A stretch of DNA of 38,353 nucleotides from CAZNHL01 sp964572965 (lineage in GTDB: Bacteria > Bacteroidota > Bacteroidia > Cytophagales > UBA9547), in NCBI GenBank assembly GCA_964572965.1, contig CAZNHL010000045.1, positions 1 to 38,353 on the forward strand, written 5' to 3'. Made by a program: the position numbers and the translations under genes. A model generated the notes under the pieces. The model was given only the letters and a program-made list of their open reading frames with translations, did not search any database and was not told where the DNA came from. Shown one piece after another: positions 7,490 to 15,416 of this stretch. Positions within the stretch are counted from its first letter, which is position 1. Each line of letters starts with the position of its first letter.

Positions 7490-8686
7490 ATGAAAACGAC
7501 CCGCACAACTAAACTCGTATTCGGTAAAGCTTTAATAACATTGGCCTTAACCAGCCTCTTAAGCAGCTGCACACTAGACAGCCAGGCCGATACCCTTGTA
7601 GCAGAAAATACAGAAACAGTACAAGAAGCAGATACTACCACAGCCAAGGCAATTAAAATCGCATTGCTACTCGATACAAGTAACAGCATGGACGGTCTGA
7701 TAGAACAGGCCAAATCTCAACTTTGGACTTTGGTCAATGAGCTGTCAAAAGCAAAATGCGGCAACGAAAGACCTTCCCTTCAAATAGCCTTATATGAATA
7801 CGGCAACGATCGGCTGAGCAGACAGGAGGGTTATATCAGACAAGTCCTTGCTTTTTCAGAAGACCTTGACAAAGTATCAAGAGAGCTCTTCGCATTATCG
7901 ACCAACGGAGGCCATGAGTTTTGCGGTCAGGTAATACAAACCAGCCTTAAGCAACTGGCATGGAATGCTGACGGCAATGATTTACAGATGATTTTTATTG
8001 CCGGCAACGAACCCTTCAATCAAGGCCCTGTCGACTACAGAACAGCCGTTCAGGTTGCTAAAAACAGAAATATAGTGGTTAATACCATCTACTGCGGCAG
8101 CTTTGACGAAGGCAGAAACAGCCTCTGGAAAAACGGCGCCGACCTTGCCAATGGTTCTTACATGAGCATTGAGCAGGACAGAAAAACCGTTTACATCGAC
8201 ACTCCTTACGACGACCCTATTGCGGAATTGAACCAAAACCTGAACAATACTTATATCTATTACGGCCACCAAGGTGCTGAGAAAAAAATTGAGCAGGCAC
8301 AACAGGACAAAAATGCTGAAAGTTATGGCAAAGCAAATTCAGTAAGCAGAACAGTTACCAAGTCGAAACACGTTTACAAAAATTCCGGCTGGGACCTTGT
8401 AGATGCCAAAAAAGACAACAAAGTTGTGATCAGTGAAGTAGCCGAAGAAGAACTTCCTGCAGAAATGAAAGGAATGAGCGCTGCACAAAAAACGGCCTAT
8501 GTAGACAAAAAAGAAAAAGAGCGTGAAGAGATCAAAGCCAAAATCTCAGACCTGAGTGTAAAAAGAGAAGCTTATATTAAAGAAAAGCAAAAAGCTTCCG
8601 GCACCACAGAAAAATCACTTGACAACGCAATGATAGGCGCTATTAAGCAACAAGCTAAAACAAAGCAATTGGTTTTTACTGAATAG
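7490..8686 (+). CDS. vWA domain lipoprotein
   Basis: The chosen start, ATG 7490, gives MKTTRTTKLVFGKALITLAL followed by the lipobox LLSSC, so the mature protein is a lipoprotein of about 375 residues. The frame is open further upstream to 7331, but that would bury the signal peptide. A von Willebrand factor A domain follows, with the metal site DTSNSMDG and a later NGGHEFCG, and the last 130 residues are a charged helical region (KTAYVDKKEKEREEIKAK). Such proteins often organise envelope complexes. It is divergent from the TPR gene across about 200 bp. Confidence 0.85.
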   Translation: MKTTRTTKLVFGKALITLALTSLLSSCTLDSQADTLVAENTETVQEADTTTAKAIKIALLLDTSNSMDGLIEQAKSQLWTLVNELSKAKCGNERPSLQIALYEYGNDRLSRQEGYIRQVLAFSEDLDKVSRELFALSTNGGHEFCGQVIQTSLKQLAWNADGNDLQMIFIAGNEPFNQGPVDYRTAVQVAKNRNIVVNTIYCGSFDEGRNSLWKNGADLANGSYMSIEQDRKTVYIDTPYDDPIAELNQNLNNTYIYYGHQGAEKKIEQAQQDKNAESYGKANSVSRTVTKSKHVYKNSGWDLVDAKKDNKVVISEVAEEELPAEMKGMSAAQKTAYVDKKEKEREEIKAKISDLSVKREAYIKEKQKASGTTEKSLDNAMIGAIKQQAKTKQLVFTE

Positions 8687-8761
8687 CATTTATGTTTTTA
8701 GGTATGGCCAGTCCTCCATCATCTCATTTTTTAATTGATACCACATTGTGGAGGCGGGTCA

Positions 8762-8788
8762 ACGGTTTACCGGATCAGGATAAACCGT
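8762..8788. repeat. Perfect 8-bp inverted repeat
   Basis: ACGGTTTA (8762-8769) and TAAACCGT (8781-8788) flank an 11-base loop just ahead of the terminator. It may be an extra stem of the 3' end or a protein-binding site. Confidence 0.4.
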
Positions 8789-8793
8789 AAAAA

Positions 8794-8823
8794 GAAAGCC
8801 CGGGGCAAATGCCCTGGGTTTTT
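8794..8823 (+). terminator. Terminator of the vWA gene
   Basis: CCCGGGGC and GCCCTGGG pair around AAAT (one mismatch in the stem) and are followed by TTTTT. Placed about 110 bp after the vWA stop, it is a good intrinsic terminator. Confidence 0.75.
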
Positions 8824-8917
8824 CTATGATAAAAATAAACTAAATGATGGTGTCATATGCCCCCGCAAACATCTTATCGGAACACCATAAAAGTTAAAAG
8901 TCTTAATTTAAAAAGCT

Positions 8918-8925
8918 TATCTTTA
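8918..8925 (+). promoter_or_regulatory. Probable -7 element of the T9SS protein gene
   Basis: TATCTTTA matches TAnnTTTG at seven of eight positions and ends 16 bases before the ATG. A weak -33 match (TTA, 8894-8896) lies 21 bases upstream. Confidence 0.4.
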
Positions 8926-8941
8926 CCTATCTATAAAAACT

Positions 8942-10336
8942 ATGACTTTCTATTTCAGATTACTTGGAGTTAACCTGCTATTACTATTTTTATTCAGCAG
9001 CGCAAAAGCACAAAACTACACGCCTGTAAGGCCTGGCTGGACTTACCAGTACGCCACAGCTGAAAAAGACACACTGATAACACTGCGTGTCAATAAAGCT
9101 TATTTGTCAGGTACAGATTCAATTTTTCAGCTTGATAACAAACTGTTAATGGACATCCGTTTCAATAGTTTAACCGATAACAATGCATATCTAACCAATG
9201 TATTCGGCAAAAAGATCATTAAAAATCCACAAGGAGACTTACGTTTTGTATTGCTGAATACAGATACATTGCTGATTAAAACAAAAAGCCAGGCAGGTAG
9301 TTCATGGGCTTTTTCAGAAGAAAGAAATATTACTGCAACACTCACTTCAAGAGCTATTGCCAGTGTATTAGGACAAAGCGATTCAGTACTTACCATAGAT
9401 TTAAGTAATGGCGGTCAGATATTGTTATCTAAAAACCATGGTATTGTAAGCACTACCACCGCATTTGAATACTTGCCTGTTTTTGCACAAACACAATTCA
9501 TCAACTTCAGCACATTGAGCCTTGATGCTATCAAAGAAACCAGACAAGGTAAATACATTGCAGACCCTTTTGTGATCAATGATTTCAAAAAAGGAGACAT
9601 CAGAGGTAAAAAATCAGTTTACTGGGGGGCTACAGCCCCCATTTCCACAATTTCCTTTCAGGAAATGGTTATTGATAAAACTATAAAAATCAACGACACC
9701 ATTGTCTACAAAACAGAACGCACTTTCACGAACAAAAAAGACACTGTTACTAAGTATATATTTATATCACCGCCTCCGGCATGCTGCTATGATAACCTGG
9801 AACCTTATGCTTATGAACGCCTGAGCTACGAACTGGATTCCGCATTAGAAAACAGAAATCTTGTGTACTGGTCACAAACACTGTTTGACAAGGATCTCGA
9901 AAGATATTCAATAAAATTAATGTCGTACCTGCCCGGCGGAGAAATCGGTTATGATGCAACTTATACCGTTGGAATAGGACAAACTTATTACAGAGGTGGA
10001 AGTATAGAAATCAGTAGCGACACAACACTGATCTGCTTTCAGACAACTGATTTTGTCTACGGTGATTGTGGTACAGTCTTACCTGTTGATGACGAACAGC
10101 TTGCCGGTTCGCAAGTGAACATAGGTCCTAATCCTGCCCATGATCATATTAAGGTACATAATGCAGGAAATGCAACTTTTACTTTTTACAGCAATCTGGG
10201 AGAAACTGCTCTTACTGGCATTTTACAACCGGAAAACGCAAGTATTGATCTCTCCGGCCTGAATAGCGGGCTTTATGTACTTCAGCTTCAAACCGTCAAT
10301 GGATTGATAAAGGAAAAGGTTCTCGTAATACGATAA
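8942..10336 (+). CDS. T9SS type A sorting domain protein
   Basis: This 464-residue protein has a signal peptide (LLGVNLLLLFLFSSAKAQ) and a C-terminal type IX secretion signal of about 75 residues: VNIGPNPAHDHIKV, then the strand pair FTFYSNLGETAL, the DLSGLNSGLYVLQL motif and the basic end KEKVLVIR. It should therefore be exported by Sec, cross the outer membrane through the T9SS and be anchored or released. The central 380 residues are beta-rich, with a PPPACCYDN cysteine pair, and match no family I recognise. It is monocistronic, bounded by terminators. Confidence 0.9.
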   Translation: MTFYFRLLGVNLLLLFLFSSAKAQNYTPVRPGWTYQYATAEKDTLITLRVNKAYLSGTDSIFQLDNKLLMDIRFNSLTDNNAYLTNVFGKKIIKNPQGDLRFVLLNTDTLLIKTKSQAGSSWAFSEERNITATLTSRAIASVLGQSDSVLTIDLSNGGQILLSKNHGIVSTTTAFEYLPVFAQTQFINFSTLSLDAIKETRQGKYIADPFVINDFKKGDIRGKKSVYWGATAPISTISFQEMVIDKTIKINDTIVYKTERTFTNKKDTVTKYIFISPPPACCYDNLEPYAYERLSYELDSALENRNLVYWSQTLFDKDLERYSIKLMSYLPGGEIGYDATYTVGIGQTYYRGGSIEISSDTTLICFQTTDFVYGDCGTVLPVDDEQLAGSQVNIGPNPAHDHIKVHNAGNATFTFYSNLGETALTGILQPENASIDLSGLNSGLYVLQLQTVNGLIKEKVLVIR

Positions 10337-10375
10337 TTTCCTTTTACATAGTTTAGAAAAACATTTTAAGGTCAC

Positions 10376-10409
10376 AGCCCTTCTATTTTAAAAAATAGAA
10401 GGGCTTTTT
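10376..10409 (+). terminator. Strong terminator of the T9SS gene
   Basis: A perfect 14-bp stem, AGCCCTTCTATTTT against AAAATAGAAGGGCT (10376-10389 and 10392-10405), with a two-base gap, is followed by TTTT. Confidence 0.85.
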
Positions 10410-10437
10410 ATTACTTTGCTATCTTAATTATACCTCC

Positions 10438-11031
10438 ATGATAGAAGCAAAAGATCTGGCCGTTTTAAGAACAGCAATACAACACTTTGTACTGCTGACA
10501 GACGAAGAATGGAACCTCCTTACTCCAAACCTCAAATACAAATCACTGCAGCGGGGAGAAAAGTGGATTAACGAAGGAGAAAAAGAACAAAACATGGGAA
10601 TCGTACTTGAAGGTAATATGCGGCACTATTACACTAGAGACGGCGAAGAGAAAACAACTTATTTTTACTTTGAAAACCATCTTGTCAGTTCCTACTTCAG
10701 CGCTATTACCGCAAAACCATCCCTGCTTACTTTTGAAGCGCTGACCGATACCAGACTTCTTACGTTTCCCTATAAACATCTGAAATCACTTTATGACCAA
10801 TCCCCAAAATGGGAAAGGTTCGGCAGGCTAGTAGCTGAGTATATTGCCACCGGGCTTGAAGAACGGATGGCAGGACTGCTTATGATGAGCCCCGAAGAGC
10901 GTTACATTCAGTTACTGGAAGGGAATAAACAGAAAATCATCGAAAGAGTTCCACAACATTATATTGCCAATTACCTTGGCATAACACCGGTAAGCCTTAG
11001 CCGCATCCGTAAGCGCTTGCTGGAAAAATAA
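10438..11031 (+). CDS. Crp/Fnr family transcriptional regulator
   Basis: This 197-residue protein has a cyclic-nucleotide-binding fold (KWINEGEKEQNMGIVLEGNM, with HYYTRDGEEKTTYFYFEN and ALTDTRLLTF) and a short C-terminal helix-turn-helix, HYIANYLGITPVSLSRIRKR. It belongs to the small Crp/Fnr type common in Bacteroidota, in which the ligand is usually unknown; there is no Fnr-type cysteine cluster. A TTACTTTG element at 10411-10418, 19 bases before the ATG, could be its -7 box and overlaps the tail of the preceding terminator. Confidence 0.9.
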   Translation: MIEAKDLAVLRTAIQHFVLLTDEEWNLLTPNLKYKSLQRGEKWINEGEKEQNMGIVLEGNMRHYYTRDGEEKTTYFYFENHLVSSYFSAITAKPSLLTFEALTDTRLLTFPYKHLKSLYDQSPKWERFGRLVAEYIATGLEERMAGLLMMSPEERYIQLLEGNKQKIIERVPQHYIANYLGITPVSLSRIRKRLLEK

Positions 11032-11276
11032 CCTTTTACCATTTCTATGAACCTTCTTATATTTTTAGTTTCACAGATCAGGAGTTAAAATTCCGGTTCT
11101 CCAAATCCTGAAAATTCAGCAATCAATAAAATTTGCGCTACCAGCGAAATTAGCAGGCAAAATTCAGAATCGCCGGTTAAATGAAACAGGTACTCAATTT
11201 TACTTTTATTATCTTTTGTTAACGTTTTAATGTAGCCAGGTAGCTGACCTTTGTTCTATACAAAACAAGAACAAAT

Positions 11277-11630
11277 ATGAAATATCTACTACAGGCAGAA
11301 GCCATCGTACCTTTTCTCATTTCAGCAGTTTTACTCAATATGCTATCTATAAGCTTTGCATGGTGGGTATGGATACTGGTATTTTTAGCACCCGATATCA
11401 GCATGATCGGATACGTTGTCAATAATACTGTAGGCGCTTTTATCTACAATCTTTTCCACCATCAATTGCTAGCTGTTGTTGTGTGGCTGATCGGACTGGC
11501 AATTCAACAACCATATGTGCAACTCGCCGGCCTTGTGCTATTGGGGCATAGCAGTCTCGACAGGGTAATGGGTTTCGGACTGAAACTAAACAAGGGGTTT
11601 AAATTTACGCACCTTAACACTATTGAATAG
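11277..11630 (+). CDS. DUF4260 membrane protein
   Basis: This 117-residue protein has about four membrane-associated helices (EAIVPFLISAVLLNML, WWVWILVFLAPDISMIGYVV, LLAVVVWLIGLAI, LAGLVLLGHSSLDRVMGFGL). The motifs APDISM, YNLFHH and GHSSLDRVMGFGLK are those I know from the DUF4260 family of small integral membrane proteins. Its function is unknown. It is a single gene; the 245 bp upstream contain no other reading frame. Confidence 0.85.
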   Translation: MKYLLQAEAIVPFLISAVLLNMLSISFAWWVWILVFLAPDISMIGYVVNNTVGAFIYNLFHHQLLAVVVWLIGLAIQQPYVQLAGLVLLGHSSLDRVMGFGLKLNKGFKFTHLNTIE

Positions 11631-11728
11631 TACTATTGTGGTAATGGGGGCCCTCTTCGAGACATAATACGTTCTGAGCAAGAATCAAGGTGGATTCTTA
11701 CTCAACCAACAATTAGGAGACTTGCTGC

Positions 11729-11754
11729 GGTGTCTTCGGCTCCGCTCAGACACC
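11729..11754. repeat. REP-like hairpin, TCGRCTCCGCTC loop
   Basis: GGTGTCT and AGACACC flank the 12-base loop TCGGCTCCGCTC. A second copy at 38244-38265 has stem TGGCT/AGCCA and loop TCGACTCCGCTC, so the loop is kept while the stem differs. Confidence 0.65.
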
Positions 11755-11841
11755 AGAGAGACTGAACCTTAGAGACACAGAAAAGAGCACTGAAAATGTA
11801 AGATTATTGAACGAGACGGAGTCTCTGATTTCATTGCTAAA

Positions 11842-11874
11842 GTCCGTAGAGACGCTACGCTGAACTCTACGGAC
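11842..11874. repeat. Hairpin repeat, ACGCTACGCTGAA loop, copy 1
   Basis: GTCCGTAGAG and CTCTACGGAC form a perfect 10-bp stem around ACGCTACGCTGAA. The surrounding bases (ATTGCTAA before, AGAGGGGG after) also recur near copy 2 at 12523-12555. Confidence 0.75.
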
Positions 11875-12044
11875 AGAGGGGGAGTATATAAGAAAACGCC
11901 TACAATCAAACGAATTATCTTAAAAGCATTCATCGGCAATAATACTATATCTCTAATATGCCCATGTTCTCGTAAAAGACCTTGTTACACCCAAAGCCCC
12001 TATAATAGGGCTTTTGATCTCTAAAATATATAATACCTATTTGT

Positions 12045-12413
12045 TTACCTCTTCTTACAACTTCCAAAGTCGACGTTAAAACTACTAACGTTTTCTCCTC
12101 TTATAATGACAGTAGCCATCGTTCCTGACTCTTTAACAATGGAGTCACCAACCATTACGCTACCGTACAGACCTGAGACATCCCCATCAAAAGCAAAATT
12201 CAAGAGTACATTATTGACAACTATTGTATGATTTGCATGATTTTTACTAATGTAAACGTCCGTTATTCGACCTTTTAATACTAAAGCTTCATAATCTTTT
12301 TGAGTTTCACATACAGATTCAGCACGCCTTTGATCTTCTGTCAAAATAGAATATATAGCAAAACCAACGGCAATACTACCTCCTAAAAAATAAAGCTTTC
12401 TTAGTACATCCAT
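12045..12413 (-). CDS. Small membrane-anchored protein, possible immunity gene
   Basis: This 122-residue protein has one N-terminal membrane helix (LYFLGGSIAVGFAIYSIL) and a beta-rich domain with LVLKGRITDVYISKNHANHT, FAFDGDVSGLYGSVMVGDS and a C-terminal NVDFGSCKKR. Proteins with this GDSI-type arrangement recur near RHS loci of Bacteroidota, as far as I recall, but I know no defined function. It is the last gene of the minus-strand array and is flanked on both sides by related repeats. Immunity to an RHS toxin is a guess from position and topology. Confidence 0.6.
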   Translation of the reverse strand: MDVLRKLYFLGGSIAVGFAIYSILTEDQRRAESVCETQKDYEALVLKGRITDVYISKNHANHTIVVNNVLLNFAFDGDVSGLYGSVMVGDSIVKESGTMATVIIRGENVSSFNVDFGSCKKR

Positions 12414-12452
12414 TGTTATACTGCTAATTATTTATAACCCTTATTTTCATCT

Positions 12453-12489
12453 ACCATGTCCAGGTTCTTGTAAAGGACCTGGTTACACC
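12453..12489. repeat. Spaced repeat with a 10-bp hairpin
   Basis: CCAGGTTCTT pairs with AAGGACCTGG (one G-T pair) around GTA. A copy at about 11961-11992 shares CCATGT, GTAAAAGACCT and GTTACACC but lacks CCAGGT, so the hairpin is lost there. The two copies bracket the gene at 12045-12413. Confidence 0.5.
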
Positions 12490-12522
12490 TATTTTGAGAG
12501 GGTCGCTAATTCCATTGCTCAA

Positions 12523-12555
12523 GTCTGTAGAGACGCTACGCTGAACTCTACAGAC
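12523..12555. repeat. Hairpin repeat, ACGCTACGCTGAA loop, copy 2
   Basis: GTCTGTAGAG and CTCTACAGAC form a perfect 10-bp stem. Compared with copy 1, one C-G pair has become T-A on both arms, a compensatory change, while the 13-base loop is identical. Confidence 0.75.
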
Positions 12556-12564
12556 AGAGGGGGC

Positions 12565-12592
12565 TTGTTGGGGACGCTTCACTAAACAGCAA
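12565..12592. repeat. Hairpin repeat, ACGCTTCACTAAA loop
   Basis: TTGTTG pairs with CAGCAA (one G-T pair) around GGG plus ACGCTTCACTAAA. The loop is a variant of that in the hairpins at 11842, 12523 and 15608. Confidence 0.5.
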
Positions 12593-12609
12593 TCAACGGC
12601 TAATAAACA

Positions 12610-13200
12610 TCATTTAACCCCCATAACAGGCTCTCCCTTTTTATGATAGGAAATACTAAAAGATTTAGATTTATAGAACTCGACTACTCTACTTTCAGAT
12701 GAAGTACTATCATAATAGGATATTTTATAAGGCAAGTCTATAATACTTTTCAGGTAATCAATGTAATGTTTATGCTTTAATGAGTCATATCTTTCTCGTA
12801 CTTCATCGACACTTGTCTGAAAATACGGATAACAAGTGTCGTGGGGCAATACTTTAACGGATACACTTGCGGATGTAAATAGCCTATATTTCAGTGAATC
12901 AGCATTTTTCTCTAGATTTACTCTTTCCCAAAATATTGAAGTAGAAAACTTATTAATACGATTACTATTCAGCATCAAAAGAATGGTATCTTCTGAGTTA
13001 TTGACTAAATGAGTATAAAAAAAGATTATAGCAGGGTAATGATTTTTTAATACGTCACCAGAATCTTTATCATAATTAACATGAACACTGTCTATTATAC
13101 CTTTAATAATCAGCGCCTTATCAGTACGATGATTAAAATCAGAAGAACAAGAGAAAAAACACATTAAAAGACAAACAGCAGCAAAATCTTTAATTCCCAT
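12610..13200 (-). CDS. Lipoprotein, probable RHS-toxin immunity protein, copy 1
   Basis: From ATG 13200 the protein is 196 residues: MGIKDFAAVCLLMCFFSC is a lipoprotein signal with lipobox FFSC. The frame is open to 13278, but the upstream part is the end of a deleted RHS gene. The mature part has GDVLKNHYPAIIFFYTHLVN and ends KSKSFSISYHKKGEPVMG. A near copy, about 85-90 percent identical by eye, lies at 21383-21973. In both, the ATG overlaps the last codons (RYGN-stop) of an RHS toxin reading frame, the arrangement expected for immunity genes. Here the toxin domain has been deleted, so this copy would be an orphan. Confidence 0.7.
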   Translation of the reverse strand: MGIKDFAAVCLLMCFFSCSSDFNHRTDKALIIKGIIDSVHVNYDKDSGDVLKNHYPAIIFFYTHLVNNSEDTILLMLNSNRINKFSTSIFWERVNLEKNADSLKYRLFTSASVSVKVLPHDTCYPYFQTSVDEVRERYDSLKHKHYIDYLKSIIDLPYKISYYDSTSSESRVVEFYKSKSFSISYHKKGEPVMGVK

Positions 13201-13330
13201 AACGTTTGATATCTTTATTAATATCGTCATAAAACCCACCATTCGGGTCAACAGCCCTGCCTTTTCCTTTACACTCAATACCCTTAGTTACCTTAAAAGC
13301 ACCTAAAGGATGTTTAAATACGTCTTCCGT
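13190..13330 (-). pseudogene. RHS remnant with toxin domain deleted
   Basis: Read without a start codon, the frame gives KGKGRAVDPNGGFYDDIN and then KDIKRYGN-stop. VDPNGG is the end of the RHS core; the last residues are the end of the toxin read at 21963 (NDIRRYGN). The 150-odd residues of toxin between them are missing. A 39-bp stretch (13217-13255) is identical to 15373-15411 beside the assembly gap. Upstream, another frame (13303-13410, MSRIGKPFVRFTNAVSEMMV) may be a frameshifted piece of a different module. Confidence 0.65.
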
Positions 13331-13463
13331 TTAAACGTATTTGATGGACCTACCATCATCTCACTTACAGCATTCGTAAACCTTACAAACGGTTTACCGA
13401 TTCTGGACATACCTAATTTGGACCATTACCAGCCGTCCTGTGGTTTACATTTTAATTTAAATC

Positions 13464-13895
13464 TCAGTCTAATAAATAACCAACATACCAACTAAATATG
13501 TTGAAATATTTAATTAAAAGAAACATCAAAAGATTGGTTGATAAAAAATATAAAATCACTTTTTTAGATATTCCAATTGGCTTATACAATATTTCTAATA
13601 GTATGTTAATACATAAAATAACAGGAAAAATAATTAGTGTAGAAAAATAAAACATAACCAAATACCTACCTATTAAGTTATATTTTACGAATAATAGATT
13701 AACATTTAAATTAACCGCAATTTTTCCTACCTCATAACAAGAAGGAACTTCTCTTAACTGATAATAAACTGACATATACACAATTAGTGAAATAAAGCAC
13801 ATTAAAATAGCAATACTTGAGCAAAATATATAAAATGCCAGTATTGTTATTCTGATTTTGTAAGTATCTATTGGAGAATTATTATACCTCTTCAT
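13464..13895 (-). CDS. Small integral membrane protein, unknown
   Basis: This 143-residue protein is very hydrophobic, with four likely membrane helices (LAFYIFCSSIAILMCFISLI; YLVMFYFSTLIIFPVILCI; VILYFLSTNLLMFLLI; and a short end FSWYVGYLLD). I do not recognise a family. It follows the gene at 13901 by 5 bp in a run of small minus-strand genes behind an RHS C-terminal fragment. Small polytopic proteins in this setting commonly protect against membrane-acting toxins, but that is inference from context. Confidence 0.55.
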   Translation of the reverse strand: MKRYNNSPIDTYKIRITILAFYIFCSSIAILMCFISLIVYMSVYYQLREVPSCYEVGKIAVNLNVNLLFVKYNLIGRYLVMFYFSTLIIFPVILCINILLEILYKPIGISKKVILYFLSTNLLMFLLIKYFNIFSWYVGYLLD

Positions 13896-13900
13896 AAAAT

Positions 13901-14359
13901 TTACTTAATCGCATTTAAAAGTGGGTTAAAATGCGAGTTAGTTGTCCAGCCACCAGTCGTTAAATTACCTCCCCAACCAGCAAATCCTCTACTTTTGTAA
14001 TCAATGCCTTTTTCAGTTACTATCACAGAAGAACCGTCTACTACTTTATATACCTTACTTTTGTTTAAACTAGGAACTCCAACTCCATCAATAGGAACTG
14101 GAAATGAAAAATGTGGCTCTAGAATGTAAACTGTTGTTGTGTAATACATTCTGCCATTATACTTTATGTCCATATCTGGCATAAAATATATAGGAGAACT
14201 AGATCTATTTATCAAAAACTTTTCATTTACAGAACCCAGAGCAAACTCAACATATGCTTTATTAGGATCCTCTTTAATTGCATCAGACCATAATGCATCA
14301 AAATCAGTTGAAACAAATTCCCAACCTTTGTCAACTTTTAGTAGGTGTAGATTTTTCAA
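13901..14359 (-). CDS. Hypothetical 152-residue protein in the RHS array
   Basis: No signal peptide or membrane helix is visible. The protein begins MKNLHLLKVDKGWEFVSTDF and contains GRMYYTTTVYILEPHFSFPV and GFAGWGGNLTTGGWTTNSHF near its end. I do not recognise it. It lies between two small membrane protein genes (9 bp after one, 5 bp before the other), so it is probably co-transcribed with them. It could be a displaced toxin domain or an immunity protein; nothing in the sequence decides between these. Confidence 0.5.
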   Translation of the reverse strand: MKNLHLLKVDKGWEFVSTDFDALWSDAIKEDPNKAYVEFALGSVNEKFLINRSSSPIYFMPDMDIKYNGRMYYTTTVYILEPHFSFPVPIDGVGVPSLNKSKVYKVVDGSSVIVTEKGIDYKSRGFAGWGGNLTTGGWTTNSHFNPLLNAIK

Positions 14360-14368
14360 CCGCCTTTC

Positions 14369-14779
14369 CTACAAATAATTATAAATACCTACTATAAGAT
14401 TATCAGCTATAAACAAAATCGATGATTTTACTGTAACCCTAATGGTCATCAAAATATAGTCCCAAAAGCTCCGACCTAACAACCCTGAATAACCTACTTC
14501 TAAGTATAGAATTAAGCCTATAAAAACATATGTTAAGCTTAGCCAGTACTCTTGACCTGACAGTAACCATATCAATATCTGACCACATTTTAAAGACAAA
14601 GTTATTGTTAAGTACTCAATTACATTATCCACTAAATTAATGTAAAACAAAGTCTTAGATTTATTAACCTGTTCATCAGCTCCTTTATAAAGAAGATCTA
14701 TTGATTCAAATAATGCAACGAACTCTTGTGTAAAGTTCAATATCGCCCAAAAACTCTTCTTCATTTTACTTATTACCAT
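14369..14779 (-). CDS. Membrane protein, probable immunity to the RHS fragment upstream
   Basis: This 136-residue protein has two or three hydrophobic segments (CGQILIWLLSG, WLSLTYVFIGLILYLEVGYS, ILMTIRVTVKSSILFIADNLIVGI). Its start overlaps the stop of the RHS C-terminal domain by 7 bp (14773-14779), the usual layout of a toxin and its immunity gene. A second possible start, MKKSFWAILN, lies five codons in. The partner C-terminal domain contains hydrophobic glycine/alanine stretches, so a membrane toxin countered by a membrane protein would be consistent. No family was recognised. Confidence 0.6.
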   Translation of the reverse strand: MVISKMKKSFWAILNFTQEFVALFESIDLLYKGADEQVNKSKTLFYINLVDNVIEYLTITLSLKCGQILIWLLSGQEYWLSLTYVFIGLILYLEVGYSGLLGRSFWDYILMTIRVTVKSSILFIADNLIVGIYNYL

Positions 14780-15416
14780 TTAGGTAAAGTTTTCATTAAA
14801 TACTTCATTATACTTGTAGGATTATCTGATTGAGGATCCAATTGACTCTTAGGAATAGCACTACGAGGATCTAATAATTTTTCTACCTGACTAGCCCCTA
14901 CTCCAGGAGCCACCCATTCTGCTGCTTTGTAAATTGGATTCACAACTTTTGAAAATACATTACTAAATCTGTAATATGCATACATTGAAGTTACATCAAT
15001 ATCAGCGAGCAAAGTTCCGCCCAAAGCAACAGTTCCCACATAAGCCGCTCCGACAGCAGCAACCGTTCCTCCAAAAATATAACCTCCTTTACCTACTGAA
15101 CCATCATTATTAAAAAGTGGATAATCAGCTTCCTTCCCTCCACCTTTAAACATGTTAGCACCCCAATCCTCGAGAGCTGCATCAGTAAAATTGTCCCAAA
15201 AAAATGATTGCTGATAGGTACTCCCATTTATCACCCACTTGTTATCAGCTATAGTGCCGCCTCCAAAATCTTTAGCAGCTATAGAAGTTTGATAGTTTCC
15301 ATCAACATAAAAATGAAGTGTATTGGGGTCTCCCGTAGAAGTATATGTGGACGTTCCCGTTTGCGTATCATAATTAATATCGTCATAAAACCCACCATTC
15401 GGGTCAACAGCATTCA
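14773..15416 (-). CDS. RHS C-terminal toxin-like domain, 5' end lost in a gap
   Basis: The frame is open from the assembly gap and begins NAVDPNGGFYDDINYD, the end of an RHS core, followed by about 200 residues specific to this module: GSTYQQSFFWDNFTDAALED, a hydrophobic Gly/Ala stretch (GGTVAAVGAAYVGTVALGG) and the end SIMKYLMKTLPKW. A GTG at 15234 could start a shorter product, but the RHS junction upstream shows that the coding region continues into the gap. In RHS proteins this position holds the toxin released by self-cleavage at the core end. It overlaps the membrane protein gene at 14779. The activity is not known; a membrane-acting toxin is possible. Confidence 0.75.

Larger units (their letters stand above)
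11631..12044. other. Repeat-rich intergenic region
   Basis: There is no gene here. It holds a hairpin GAGcAAGAATC/GATTCTTaCTC (11676-11703), two repeat hairpins described separately (11729-11754 and 11842-11874), a copy of a spaced repeat (about 11961-11992) that recurs at 12453-12489, and a weak hairpin AAAGCCC/GGGCTTT (11993-12014) that could end transcription of the gene at 12045. Confidence 0.6.

Noticed and set aside
8762..8788. Possible riboswitch or operator in the inverted repeat
   Set aside because: Only one 8-bp stem is present, and it lies after a gene with a terminator next to it; no known riboswitch fold is visible.
11631..12044. CRISPR array among the spaced repeats
   Set aside because: Repeats are palindromic, differ in stem, and do not occur at a regular spacing with unique spacers.
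13201..13278. N-terminal extension of the lipoprotein at 12610
   Set aside because: It is an out-of-frame reading of the RHS remnant; the signal peptide starts at 13200.
13310..13495. Plus-strand frame of 61 codons
   Set aside because: It lies antisense to RHS remnants in the only direction not used by the array and has no motif.
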